Assembly: GCA_964595625.1 (NCBI GenBank)
Contig: CAZQQU010000007.1
Location: forward strand, 50,778 to 114,777
DNA from: CAZQQU01 sp964595625
GTDB lineage: Bacteria; Bacteroidota; Bacteroidia; Flavobacteriales; Flavobacteriaceae
Direction of reading: 5' to 3'
DNA: 64,000 bases
A program made the position numbers and the translations under genes. Under the pieces are notes generated by a model that was given only the letters and a program-made list of their open reading frames with translations, searched no databases and was not told the DNA's origin. Positions 54,091 to 64,000 of the stretch are shown here, one piece after another; positions within the stretch are counted from its first letter, which is position 1, and the number at the start of each line of letters is the position of its first letter.

Positions 54091-57000
54091 ATGAAACCAA
54101 AAATTAGTTTGTTAACTGTATTGTTACTTGGGTTTTTAATGTCTTCTAGCCTAAACGCTCAACAGAGAACAATCACAGGAACTATTACAGATGAAAATAA
54201 TTTACCATTACCCGGTGTAAATATTTTAGTTCAAAATACTTCAATAGGAACACAGTCAGATTTTGATGGAAATTATTCCATCACTGCAAATCCAGGTGAT
54301 GTTATAAGTTTTTCATATTTAGGCTATCTCACCCAATCAAATACAGTGACAGCTGCCACTAATAGGATAAATATTAAAATGCAAATTGATGAATCCGAAT
54401 TAGAGGAAGTAGTTATTACAGCATTAGGGATACGAAAGGAAAAAAAAGCATTAGGATATGCAGTCACAGCATTAAGTAGTGAAGATATCGAACAACGCGC
54501 TACTGGAGATATTACTAAAATCCTAAAAGGAAAAGCAGCAGGTGTTGATATTATTTCTACAAGTGGCCTATCGGGATCTGCTTCTAGTATTAACATCCGA
54601 GGGCTTATATCTACGGGAAATAATCAACCTCTGTTTGTTGTCGATGGTGTTCCATTTAATTCCGTAACAAACAGTAACGGTGTATCAGGAACAAGCAGAT
54701 CATTAGATATTGACCCTAATAACATAGAAAGTGTAAATGTTCTTAAAGGACTTAGTGCTACCGCTCTGTACGGAAGCGACGGACGGAATGGAGTGATTTT
54801 AATTACTACAAAAGCAGGAACCTCCAAGTTTATGAACAAAAAAAATGAAATCACTGTAACAGCTTCTACATTTGTAAATAATATAGCCAACCTACCTGAT
54901 TTTACCAATTCACGTGGGCAAGGATATTATAATGCCTACTACAATTTCTTTGGAAACTGGGGGGCTACTTTTGGTGTCTGGAACTATGGTAATATAGGAC
55001 CAGATGGTACCATTGAACACCCTTACTCAGTCAATAGTCCAGTATTTAGAGACGGATTTCCGCATTTGGAGGGTACCCGGGTAGCTTATAAAGACTATCG
55101 TTCACAAGAAAACTTTTTTAATACAGGTATTATTAAAAACATTTCTATTTCAGCCTCAGGTGGAGGGGAAAACTTTTCATATGCTGCTTCCGTAGGAAAT
55201 ATGGAAGACGAAGGATTTATGCCTGAAAACACCTATAGAAGAACCGTTATCAGTGTGGGCGGTGCCGGTAAACTATCCAATAAATTTACCGTTTCAGGGA
55301 CTTTGAATCTAACAAGTTCAAAATTCAAATCCCCTTTTACAGAACCCATTTTTCAAGGGTTATACAATACCCCAAAAAGTATTGATTTAGCAGGATGGCC
55401 CTACCAGCACCCTGTTACGGGAGAAGAAATAGGTTTTCAAACAGGTGACCAAGCAAGAAACCCCTATTGGATTATCAATAACACCTTTATTGAAGAAAAT
55501 GTAGGACGAGGTTTTGGACAAATCAACCTTAACTACGAAATATCTGAAAAATTAAATCTTAATTATCGATATGGTATTGATATTTCTAATGAGGAATGGT
55601 TTGGTTTGATTAATAGAGGTTCCAACACCCCGGATAATCTGGGAGGTATTCAGACGATCACCCGAAGGCAAATTATCAAAAACCACACATTGATGGTCAA
55701 TTATGACAACCGCTTTGGTAATGAGGAAAATTTTGGGTTATCTGTTAATTTAGGAGCGGATGTAAATCGCAGATAAAATCATTTTACCAATCTCTATAGT
55801 GAAGATCAATCTCTGTATGGTGTAAAAGAACACCATTTGTTTTCTACCCATACATCAGAATCTGGAGAAAACGCCATTAATAGACCTGGCCTTTTTGCAC
55901 AGTTTACCTTAGATTATAAGAATTACTTATTTCTAACTGGTAGTGCTAGAAATGACTGGATATCTAATTTTATAGATAATTCACAATTTTATCCCGGTCT
56001 TGGTATTTCTTTTATTCCTACCGAAGCCATTGAAGGTATGAAAGGCGAAGGATTCAATTATTTAAAACTTCGTGCCGGCTACGGTAGTTCGGCAAATTTT
56101 GATATCCCTGGGGGGATTGCTTATCCAACCTTCCAATTAATTTCAGGAGATGCATCAGCTTTTAACAATGGTAGTAATTTCTTTAATACCCATACTGTAG
56201 ATAACTATTTAGCAAATGGCGCTTTAGGCCCAGCATTAATCTCTGAGTATGAATTTGGAATTGAAACTCGCTTTATTAAAAACCGAGTTACCTTAGATGC
56301 TAGTTATTATAACCGAGTAACCAACAATTTGATTTTCGAAAGAGAACTAGATCCTGCCACAGGATACACCAGTTCACCTAGAAACGTTAATGAATTTAAA
56401 AATAACGGTATCGAAATCGAATTAAATATAACAGCGTTACAAAACGATAATTTTTCATGGGATATAGGAGGTAATTTCACCAAAAGCACTTCAGAAGTTA
56501 CCCAATTGGAAGAAGAACGCTTTGCATTTACCGCCTTTGCAACACCGGCAGGTCCTGTTGGTAATTATTTAGTAGAAGGTGAGCCAGTGGGATTGCTCAT
56601 GGGGCCTGTGATTGCAACCAATGAACAGGGCCAATACTTAGTAGACGATGGAGGAAATTATATCATAGATGAAGAGTTAGGTGTATTAGGCGATCCAAAC
56701 CCTGATTTTATCTCTTCTTTTTTTACTGCGATCCGTTATAAAAATGTAACTCTAACAGCAAATCTACAATATCGACACGGCGGTGATGTATATATTAATT
56801 CCTCACGCTCATTAATTGGTAGAGGTATTACAAAATACTCCGATGGGAATAATAATCAAGGAGTTGTTTTACCAGGTGTTTTTGCTTCGACTGGAGAAGA
56901 AAATAACATTCTAATTAGTTCTGGAGATTCTTACTTTAACAATTATAGCAATGGATCTGCACAGTTTGGTATGTTTGACGGAAGTGTTATCCGTTTACAA

Positions 57001-57237
57001 GAAGTTGCTTTAACCTATCAGTTTGGTCCAAAGGCATTAGAGAATGGACCGTTTGGAAACCTGTCTATCTCAATAGTAGGAGAAAACTTGTACTTTAAAG
57101 CTATCAATATACCCGATGCCCTGAATATTGACCCCCAATCTATCGGAACAGGTGTAAACAGTAATGGCATGGGCATTGAGGGTGGAGCGAGCCCTACTTC
57201 AAGAAGAATCGGATTAAGTGTTAAAACTACATTTTAA
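54091..57237 (+). pseudogene. SusC/RagA family outer-membrane protein interrupted by an in-frame stop
   Basis: Two frames, 54091-55776 (561 residues) and the continuation to 57237, are in the same phase and together make a full-length SusC of ~1048 codons. A single TAA at 55774-55776 separates them. The first half has the signal peptide, the carboxypeptidase-regulatory domain and the plug. The second half is the rest of the barrel, ending KTTF-type. There is no frameshift and no lost sequence. The break lies in the barrel, so the truncated product could not fold as a channel. A sequencing error or readthrough is not excluded. Confidence 0.85.
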
Positions 57238-57254
57238 TTATAAAATCAAGGATT

Positions 57255-58808
57255 ATGAAAAACATATATAAAAAAAATAAGTTAGTATGGAGTTGGGTGC
57301 TGTTTTTAGCTTTAGCTTCGTGTGAAACTATAGAAACAGACCTTACCGATGACCCCAGTGGCGTGGGAACAGACAACGCTAGTATCGAGTTTGTATTTAA
57401 CAAAACCCAACTGGATTTAGCTTCCTTTTTCCAAGGGACCCAATTTGATGTATCCCAAGCAATGAGGATGGAGCTAATGGATGGTTCGCCACTCTATGGA
57501 TTCCACTATTCGCCAACAACTTTTGATTCTGAATGGACTACTGCATATGCTGGTTTTTTACGAGATGCTCAATTGGTTAAAGAATTGGCAGCAAATATTG
57601 ATGGCGGGGAGGTTAACGGCAACTATTACCTCGCAGCAGTACAAATCATGGAAGCTTATGTTATTACAACCTTAGCAGATATTTTTGGAGACATTCCGTA
57701 TTCTGAAGCTCTTCAAGGGGGTGAGAACTTTAATCCTTCCCGAGATGCAGCAGAAGATATTTATGCAGCAGCTTTTAGTTTATTGAATAATTCCATCTCC
57801 CTGATAGAAGCTGGTAATAGTGTCAATCTAGGTAATGATTTCTATTACAACAAGGATATGAACAAATGGATAAGATTAGCAAATTCATTAAAATTAAAAC
57901 TGGCTATTCAATCGCGTTTACATAATACAGATGCCGCATCAATTGCCAATGGAGTAATTAACAGTGGTAATTATATAACGCAAGCCAACGAAAGTTTTGT
58001 ATTTAACTATTCCAATTATTTTGATGCTGGAAATGATAGTCGTCACCCATTATTTCAAAGTCAATATGTAGGAGGTGCCGGAATTTATATGGCCAAGCCT
58101 TATATTGAAATCATGGTCGGCGACCCAAGGTATAATTATTATTTTTATCATCAGAGTGGTGAAATTTATGCACGAGAGCATGGAGATAGCGGGCCACCGG
58201 TAGCTACAGATTATCCGAAATTGACAGTCCATGGTTTATATCCCGTAGGAGGAAAATACAATGATGGAACCACCGGCTCTACCAATCCCAACATGGGAGC
58301 AGCTGGTAATGGAGCAGGTATCATTTTTACCAATGCTTTTACACAATTTGTCATTGCAGAAGCTCAACTTATGTTGAATAACAATATGGGAGCTGCCCGA
58401 ATTGCCCTCGAAAATGGTGTACGAAGTTCCATCTCCTATGTAATGAATTTCCGTCCCAACGCCATTCCGCCTGAAGCCGATGTTCCTTCTCAAGCGGATA
58501 TAGATGCATATGTTTCCTCGGTATTAAGCGAGTATGACGCAGCCAGTGGAAACGAAGCAAAATTGGATGTTGTTTTACGAGAATATTATAAAGCCCTTTG
58601 GGGTAATGGTATCGAAGCATACAACAATTATCGGAGAACTGGTTATCCATCAGGTCTACCTGCTTCGATGGGTCAATCTGGCACCTTTGCACACACGATG
58701 TATTACCCCTCTGTGCACGTAACTAATAATTCTAATGCTCCTCAACGAGCCGACTTATCTGAAAAAGTATGGTGGGCTGAGGGAACAACCTTTAATCTTG
58801 ACTTTTAA
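57255..58808 (+). CDS. SusD-like lipoprotein (SusD/RagB, second type)
   Basis: This is the partner lipoprotein of the interrupted SusC gene, 18 bases downstream. The 517-residue protein has a lipobox in ALASCETIE and the pattern of the SusD-like_2 group: an N-terminal helical pair (YYLAAVQIMEAYVITTLADIFGDIPYSEAL), a central ANSLKLKLAIQSRLHN helix and a C-terminal YYKALWGNGIEAYNNYRRTGYP. The gene is intact, although its SusC partner carries a stop. Substrate unknown. Confidence 0.92.
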   Translation: MKNIYKKNKLVWSWVLFLALASCETIETDLTDDPSGVGTDNASIEFVFNKTQLDLASFFQGTQFDVSQAMRMELMDGSPLYGFHYSPTTFDSEWTTAYAGFLRDAQLVKELAANIDGGEVNGNYYLAAVQIMEAYVITTLADIFGDIPYSEALQGGENFNPSRDAAEDIYAAAFSLLNNSISLIEAGNSVNLGNDFYYNKDMNKWIRLANSLKLKLAIQSRLHNTDAASIANGVINSGNYITQANESFVFNYSNYFDAGNDSRHPLFQSQYVGGAGIYMAKPYIEIMVGDPRYNYYFYHQSGEIYAREHGDSGPPVATDYPKLTVHGLYPVGGKYNDGTTGSTNPNMGAAGNGAGIIFTNAFTQFVIAEAQLMLNNNMGAARIALENGVRSSISYVMNFRPNAIPPEADVPSQADIDAYVSSVLSEYDAASGNEAKLDVVLREYYKALWGNGIEAYNNYRRTGYPSGLPASMGQSGTFAHTMYYPSVHVTNNSNAPQRADLSEKVWWAEGTTFNLDF

Positions 58809-58819
58809 AAATTACAGAT

Positions 58820-59353
58820 ATGAAAAATATAAAATATTTCAGCTCACTGATAGTAATACTAGCTTTTTTGGCTTGTAAGAGTGATGAGCCTTATTTTGGC
58901 GATGAAATTTACAACACTAAATCGGTTTTTCCCTATGTAGCTATACATGATTATAATGAAGATTTGGATAGTCTAGGAGGACAAAACAATTATTGGAGTT
59001 TTAATCTAACTCCTGAAAATAACGGTAATCAGGTACGCGTTCAATACAGTACACAAGATGATAATATTATTTACCACAATATCATTGTCGGCCTGAATGA
59101 TAGCGAAACACCTCCACCGGATGGTGTGGTATTAAAAACACTCAATACCTTTCCTATAGATGTTGTCATAACAATTGAAGAAGTTGCAGAAGCCCTCGGA
59201 ATGTCTGTTGATGAACTGAACACCTACCCTGCTATTATTTTTGGAGGAAAAAGCGAAGATAAAGATGGAAATATTGTTGAATCTACTGAAAGTTTTGAAA
59301 ACTTTATTTTCTGGGAGCGTCATGCTTATTACTATGAATGGCCACTAAACTAA
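58820..59353 (+). CDS. Small lipoprotein of the second SusCD locus
   Basis: The 177-residue product has a lipoprotein signal with cysteine in FLACKSDEP. The mature part is soluble, with a central SPxNNGNQVRVQYSTQ-like strand region and an aromatic end (FIFWERHAYYYEWPLN). It starts 12 bases after the SusD-like gene and ends before a terminator, so it is the last gene of this operon. I do not recognise a family; by position it could be an accessory surface lipoprotein. Confidence 0.75.
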   Translation: MKNIKYFSSLIVILAFLACKSDEPYFGDEIYNTKSVFPYVAIHDYNEDLDSLGGQNNYWSFNLTPENNGNQVRVQYSTQDDNIIYHNIIVGLNDSETPPPDGVVLKTLNTFPIDVVITIEEVAEALGMSVDELNTYPAIIFGGKSEDKDGNIVESTESFENFIFWERHAYYYEWPLN

Positions 59354-59364
59354 TTTTAGAAAAT

Positions 59365-59397
59365 AAAAAGCCGTCTCAGAATTTGGGACGGCTTTTT
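59365..59397 (+). terminator. Terminator of the second SusCD operon
   Basis: GCCGTCTC (59370-59377) pairs with GGGACGGC (59385-59392), with A- and T-runs flanking the stem. It is bidirectional by form and also lies at the end of the convergent DUF748-like gene. Confidence 0.8.
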
Positions 59398-60914
59398 TAT
59401 AATATGGTCATGGTTTCTTTAAGACCTCCTTCCAAGTTAATCCATAAATAATTAAAAAACGATTTATTCAGGTTTCGCTGTACAGTGGCCTTACCTTCTC
59501 TAAAATAACCGCTATTTGTATCACTATCTTGCTTAACCAAAATATTGGTCAATGCTGAAAGTAACTTATTACGTTTCTTGTCAGTTACCCAATACACTGA
59601 AAATTCATCGTAATTTATCCTAAAGTCAACGCTAGAATTGAGATGATTACCCGAAATATTAAAATAAACTTTTTTGATATGGCCTTCAAAATTCAAACCA
59701 ATATTGGGTTGAGAAAACCTATTAATATCTGAAGCATTTAACCCCGTGACTTGTCCTGCAAACGAAAAATCATCTAATAAATTAGTCGTGTCAAATTCCC
59801 AAACAGTTTCTAACTGAGACGAATTGAGAAAATCGGAAGTAACCCTAATAACAGTTACTTTTTCGCCTGATTCATAGGTGTTACTCAAATCAGTTATGGT
59901 AGCATTTAAATTTTTAAAAAACAGCTTTCCCGCAGGGTGATCCGGTTGCATCTTTTCCTCATAAGTTATGGAAGCCTCCTTAACAAGAACACTATCCGTG
60001 GTTAACAAAAAAGGTAACTCTCTGATTGCTTTACTATAGAGTGGCTTGACTCGTAAATCATCCTCAACAGTTTTGTCTCGATATACTTGAAGTACCGGAT
60101 TATTAATGGTAATTTTTTTATTGGTAACAAAAAACAAACTATCGAAAGTGCCAAACTCAAAACCAGAAATGGTCAAAATTGGAATTTTTAAATCGGTATG
60201 ATCCCGTTCTGTTTCAATATGAAAAGAAAGTTCCTCTTTAGCCCCTTGTGTTTCAATAGAAAGATTATGTATCTCCAGTTGGTCATGAGAAAGCTGTAAT
60301 TTTTCAAAAGAAAAAACGTCGTATGGATTAAGAGGTGCTTCTACCCTACCCGTCACCATATTTACAGTTTGATATTTAAAAGGAATGGGGCGTTTCAGCC
60401 ATGATTCATCGGTGAACAAACCATCCATTTCCATGGACAAATCATTTATTTTAGTGAGGGTCTGGCCTAAACTATCCAAGAAGTTTAAATTTAAATCCTT
60501 AAAAACAAGTTTTTTAACTTCAATTTCTTTCTCTAAGTTTATTTTTTTTGGCTTCGGGTTAGCTATACTACGTTGATAGTTAGTCCAATTTACCCCTTCT
60601 AAATTCAAAGAATTTATTACAATTTTATCAGAAAACAACAACTTAAAATAGCCGATGCCTGATAATTCCAATTTTTTCAACTGTAAAGTATCTGGATTAA
60701 TTTCTTTGGAATAAAAAACAATTTCCAAATTTTCAAAAGTAAGTTTTCGTTGAAGTAAAGAAAGATGGATATTATAATCATTAATACTACTATGGGGTGG
60801 TAAATTTTGTTCTAGGGTTACTTTAATTTTTTCTTTTATAAAGAATTCACCTATCAAAATTACGATCCACACAAATAAAACAAAACCCCCAAGTATTAAA
60901 AATTTCCTGTTCAT
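59397..60914 (-). CDS. AsmA/DUF748-like envelope protein
   Basis: This 505-residue protein has one N-terminal membrane anchor (FLILGGFVLFVWIVILIG) and a long periplasmic part of repeated beta-strand units (for example LSLLQRKLTFENLEIVFYS and LNLEGVNWT), as in the AsmA/DUF748 group of bridge-like envelope proteins. The family shares a repeating-beta-groove fold implicated in lipid transfer; no function is proven for this member. It is convergent with the second SusCD operon and ends at the shared terminator. Confidence 0.65.
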   Translation of the reverse strand: MNRKFLILGGFVLFVWIVILIGEFFIKEKIKVTLEQNLPPHSSINDYNIHLSLLQRKLTFENLEIVFYSKEINPDTLQLKKLELSGIGYFKLLFSDKIVINSLNLEGVNWTNYQRSIANPKPKKINLEKEIEVKKLVFKDLNLNFLDSLGQTLTKINDLSMEMDGLFTDESWLKRPIPFKYQTVNMVTGRVEAPLNPYDVFSFEKLQLSHDQLEIHNLSIETQGAKEELSFHIETERDHTDLKIPILTISGFEFGTFDSLFFVTNKKITINNPVLQVYRDKTVEDDLRVKPLYSKAIRELPFLLTTDSVLVKEASITYEEKMQPDHPAGKLFFKNLNATITDLSNTYESGEKVTVIRVTSDFLNSSQLETVWEFDTTNLLDDFSFAGQVTGLNASDINRFSQPNIGLNFEGHIKKVYFNISGNHLNSSVDFRINYDEFSVYWVTDKKRNKLLSALTNILVKQDSDTNSGYFREGKATVQRNLNKSFFNYLWINLEGGLKETMTIL

Positions 60915-61017
60915 AGCTATATTCTTTAATAAATATACATAGAATTACCAATAACCTTATAATTTTAAAATATTTTTAAGGTTTATATTTTTTTTAGGAA
61001 ATGATTTTGATTTATAC

Positions 61018-61049
61018 TTGACACAAGGTTAAATAATGTTGTATATTTG
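61018..61049 (+). promoter_or_regulatory. Promoter upstream of the fMet tRNA
   Basis: TTG (61018-61020) and TATATTTG (61042-61049) are 21 bases apart. The leader before the tRNA would be ~135 bases. Confidence 0.55.
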
Positions 61050-61190
61050 CAGTCCAATTGCAAGACCTTTCCTTCCTAAATGAAGATTTTGAAAACAGGT
61101 AAAGGTTGACCCAAATTGAGAAGCTCTTAATAAATACTCTTCCTTTGGATGAATTCTTAACTATTACAGGAGGAGATTTAAAAAATATAT

Positions 61191-61650
<460 letters not shown>

Positions 61651-61662
61651 GTTCCAGGCGGA

Positions 61663-62031
61663 GTGGTCATCGTAGATAACCTGTCCGACGGTATTTTATC
61701 GGCGAACTTGCAATCCCTGTTTAGATCGGTCGGAACCAATCACAACCAGGTGGTGAAGATTTTATATCGTCATTTCCCGGAAAGGAAAGCCGCAGCTTCT
61801 CTCTTTCGACTGGAAAAACAGACAGCAGAACTGGCGGAAATGTTCAGAGACGTGACCGCGAAGATACAGGAGCTGGAAGGTAAACATATTACGGAAGGGG
61901 TGATTTCAGCGGAGAAAAATGATGAAGATGTAGGAAAATATAGTCGGTTCGATACGTCACATTTTTTTATTAAATTTGTGACAAGAATTAAGCCGTTTCA
62001 TTTTGGAAAGCATCGAAATACGAATACTTGA
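61663..62031 (+). pseudogene. Possible mobilization-protein fragment
   Basis: A 122-codon frame (from GTG 61663) contains LFRSVGTNHNQVVKILYRHF and a helical KQTAELAEMFRDVTAKIQELEG. The NxNQ-V segment recalls the relaxosome/mobilization accessory proteins of Bacteroidota conjugative elements (MobC/BfmA type). The match is weak and only part of such a protein is present; the last 40 residues look like unrelated readthrough. It overlaps the start of the next gene. Taken with the recombinase remnant, it suggests a decayed mobile element. Confidence 0.35.
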
Positions 62032-62620
62032 AAAGGTTAAGAAAACCAAAAGAGGGACATTGTTTTTCACGGAGAGTTTTTCGCTGTATGGTAATGCCGA
62101 TGCGTTACGGAAGGCTCTGGAGCGTTTGGTGAAGGCGGGTGAATTGGAGCGCCTTGCTGCGGGGATTTACTATCGACCGGTGCTAAGCGATACGTTTGGT
62201 AAACTAAAACCCACGCTTGAAGAAGTTGCCCTTGCCATAGCTGAGCGTGACAGGGCAAGGATTGTTCCCACGGGGGATTTCGCGCTTAACAGTCTGGGGC
62301 TTTCCACGCAGGTGCCGGTGAACTTGATTTACCTGACGGATGGCTCTGCCCGGAAGATTACTATTGGCAAACGCAGTGTGGTATTCAAAAAAACAACGCC
62401 AAAAAATGTCGCTACCATTGGCAAAATAAGCGGGCTGGCGATTCAGGCACTGAAAACAATCGGTAAAGATAAGGTGCTTGACAAGGAAATAACGCACATC
62501 CGGGAACTCTTGAAAAAAGAAAAAACCGAACGGCTAAAGCATGATATTCAGCTCGCGCCTGCATGGATCAGGGAAATTATGCTGCCTGTTTTAAAACAGT
62601 CGACAGATCAACAACAATAA
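62003..62620 (+). CDS. DUF6088 / AbiEi-like antitoxin-domain protein
   Basis: The 205-residue protein matches the DUF6088 family (type IV AbiEi-like antitoxin fold). It has an N-terminal winged-helix region (MESIEIRILEKVKKTKRGT... ALRKALERLVKAGELERLAAGIYYRP, about 1-60), followed by the AbiEi-type TGDFALNSLGLSTQVPVN and RKITIGKRSVVFKK core. The start is read at TTG. AbiEi-type proteins usually pair with an AbiEii nucleotidyltransferase toxin; none lies next to it in this window. It ends 13 bases before hsdM, so it is probably in the same operon. Confidence 0.8.
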   Translation: MESIEIRILEKVKKTKRGTLFFTESFSLYGNADALRKALERLVKAGELERLAAGIYYRPVLSDTFGKLKPTLEEVALAIAERDRARIVPTGDFALNSLGLSTQVPVNLIYLTDGSARKITIGKRSVVFKKTTPKNVATIGKISGLAIQALKTIGKDKVLDKEITHIRELLKKEKTERLKHDIQLAPAWIREIMLPVLKQSTDQQQ

Positions 62621-62633
62621 CGAATAGCAATTT

Positions 62634-64000
62634 ATGGCGAAACAGAAAACTACAACAGAAGAACCCTTAGAGAAACAGCTTTGGAAAGCAGCGGATAAAC
62701 TCCGTAAGAATATTGATGCTGCGGAATACAAACATATTGTACTGGGGTTAATCTTTTTGAAATATATCTCCGATGCTTTTGAAGAGCTTTATGCCAGACT
62801 CCAAGCGGAGGAAGACCAAGGTGCAGATCCGGAGGACAAGGATGAATATAAAGCGGAAAACGTATTCTTTGTGCCACAGGATGCCCGCTGGCACTATTTG
62901 CAATCCAAGGCAAAACAGCCCGAAATCGGGAAATTTGTAGATGATGCCATGGATGCCATCGAAAAAGAAAATGCTTCCTTAAAAGGTGTTTTACCAAAAG
63001 TGTATGCACGTCAGAATTTAGACCCCACCAGTTTGGGCGAACTGATAGACTTGGTTGGCAATATCGCTTTGGGTGATGCCAAGGCGAGAAGCGCCGATGT
63101 ATTGGGGCATGTATTTGAATATTTCCTTGGAGAATTTGCTCTTGCGGAAGGAAAAAAAGGCGGACAGTTCTATACGCCGAGAAGTGTAGTGGAATTATTG
63201 GTGGAAATGCTGGAGCCCTACAAAGGACGTGTGTTTGACCCCTGCTGTGGTTCGGGCGGTATGTTTGTACAATCGGAGAAATTTGTGGAAGACCATCAGG
63301 GAAAAGTAAACGATATTTCCATATACGGACAGGAAAGCAACCAAACCACTTGGCGGCTGGCGAAAATGAACCTTGCTATCCGTGGAATCGACAGCTCGCA
63401 GGTGAAATGGAACAACGAAGGGTCTTTTCTCAACGATGCCCATAAAGACCTGAAGGCCGACTATATCATTGCCAACCCACCGTTTAATGTGAGTGATTGG
63501 AGTGGCGAGTTGCTCCGTACCGATGGCCGTTGGCAGTACGGCACCCCGCCCACCGGAAATGCCAATTATGCCTGGATCCAACATTTCCTGTATCACTTGG
63601 CGCCCAGCGGACAGGCGGGCTTTGTATTGGCAAAAGGTGCATTGACTTCCAAAAGTGGCGGTGAGGGCGATATCAGAAAAGCACTGATTGAGGCGGACTT
63701 GATCGACTGTATTGTAAACCTTCCGGCCAAACTGTTTTTGAATACGCAGATCCCGGCTTCCCTTTGGTTTATGAGCCGAAATCGTAGCAATGGAAAATTC
63801 AGAAACCGCAGTAACGAGATTTTATTTATTGATGCCCGCAATCTGGGGCATTTGATTAATCGTAGAACCCGGGAACTCTCCAAGGAAGATATAGCTCAGA
63901 TAGCAAACACCTACCACAACTGGCGGAACCCGGACGGCAATTACGAAGATATAAAAGGCTTTTGTGCTTCTGCCTCCAAAGAGCGGGTAGCCGAATTGGA
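62634..64000 (+). CDS. hsdM: Type I restriction-modification methylase subunit HsdM, 3'-partial
   Basis: HsdM methylates adenine at the target of a type I system and, with HsdS, is also needed for restriction by HsdR. The visible 455 residues include the helical HsdM N-terminal domain (EPLEKQLWKAADKLRKNID, about 10-170), GGQFYTPRSVVELLVEML, motif I FDPCCGSGGM (201-210) and the catalytic NPPF (281-284). The frame is open at the window end. hsdS and hsdR should follow outside the window. Codon use is clearly more GC-rich than the core genes upstream. Confidence 0.95.
   Translation, partial: MAKQKTTTEEPLEKQLWKAADKLRKNIDAAEYKHIVLGLIFLKYISDAFEELYARLQAEEDQGADPEDKDEYKAENVFFVPQDARWHYLQSKAKQPEIGKFVDDAMDAIEKENASLKGVLPKVYARQNLDPTSLGELIDLVGNIALGDAKARSADVLGHVFEYFLGEFALAEGKKGGQFYTPRSVVELLVEMLEPYKGRVFDPCCGSGGMFVQSEKFVEDHQGKVNDISIYGQESNQTTWRLAKMNLAIRGIDSSQVKWNNEGSFLNDAHKDLKADYIIANPPFNVSDWSGELLRTDGRWQYGTPPTGNANYAWIQHFLYHLAPSGQAGFVLAKGALTSKSGGEGDIRKALIEADLIDCIVNLPAKLFLNTQIPASLWFMSRNRSNGKFRNRSNEILFIDARNLGHLINRRTRELSKEDIAQIANTYHNWRNPDGNYEDIKGFCASASKERVAEL

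Noticed and set aside
55774..55776. Programmed readthrough or a 21st amino acid at the SusC stop
   Set aside because: No flanking structure or conserved context was visible, and TAA is the least leaky stop. A recent nonsense change or a read error is simpler.

Overview
The window is about 61 kb of chromosomal core from a member of the Flavobacteriaceae (phylum Bacteroidota), followed by the first ~2.7 kb of an accessory island at its right end. Support for this placement: two SusC/SusD outer-membrane uptake loci, a PorV/PorQ-type protein, a PafA-like alkaline phosphatase, a fused str-S10-spc-alpha ribosomal operon, zinc-independent forms of L36 and S14, an AT-rich base composition, and several promoters of the Bacteroidota type (TTTG, about 19-20 bases, then TAnnTTTG). 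No rRNA genes and no CRISPR array were seen.

Layout. 1-13.5 kb holds housekeeping and envelope genes: a 5'-cut PorV/PorQ protein, mazG with a small partner, pyruvate dehydrogenase E1-alpha and E2 (pdhA-pdhC), an SDR oxidoreductase, a SprT-like metalloprotein, mannose-1-phosphate guanylyltransferase, a Gcr-family membrane protein, a CPA2 antiporter and an Mla-like lipid ABC transporter pair. 13.5-22.6 kb holds a PafA-like phosphatase, a 5'-truncated outer-membrane barrel gene beside a G-rich inverted repeat, a DUF3820 protein, a YkgJ protein, a TIGR02757 protein, a LolD-like ATPase, an Smr protein, a lipoprotein, a cysteine desulfurase and a solitary D12-class adenine methylase. 22.6-29.4 kb holds a TonB-dependent receptor with an M23 peptidase, enolase and carA. 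29.5-46.9 kb is the complete ribosomal superoperon on the minus strand, transcribed from rpsL to rplQ, with secY, infA, rpmJ and rpoA inside it. It starts at a canonical promoter (46934-46964) and ends at a strong hairpin (29456-29488).

47.0-59.4 kb is envelope-directed again: an Omp85/TamA-like protein, then two successive SusCD loci, each with a small lipoprotein at its end. The first is intact, with codon use suggesting high expression. In the second, the SusC-like gene carries one in-frame TAA (55774-55776), so it is either a fresh pseudogene, a sequencing error or a readthrough case. An AsmA/DUF748-like protein lies on the other strand after it.

At 61.19 kb an initiator tRNA (fMet, anticodon CAT) marks the island border. 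Directly next to it is a wrecked serine recombinase whose last codons run antisense into the tRNA. It is followed by a possible mobilization-protein fragment, a DUF6088/AbiEi-like protein and the start of a type I restriction-modification locus (hsdM, cut by the window end). These last genes are visibly more GC-rich than the rest. The strongest candidates for something not routine are this tRNA-bordered defence island, the nonsense-interrupted SusC, the structured 212-base gap between rpsJ and rplC, and the G-tract region before the truncated barrel gene. I saw no clearly new biological system; most of the window is ordinary core genome.
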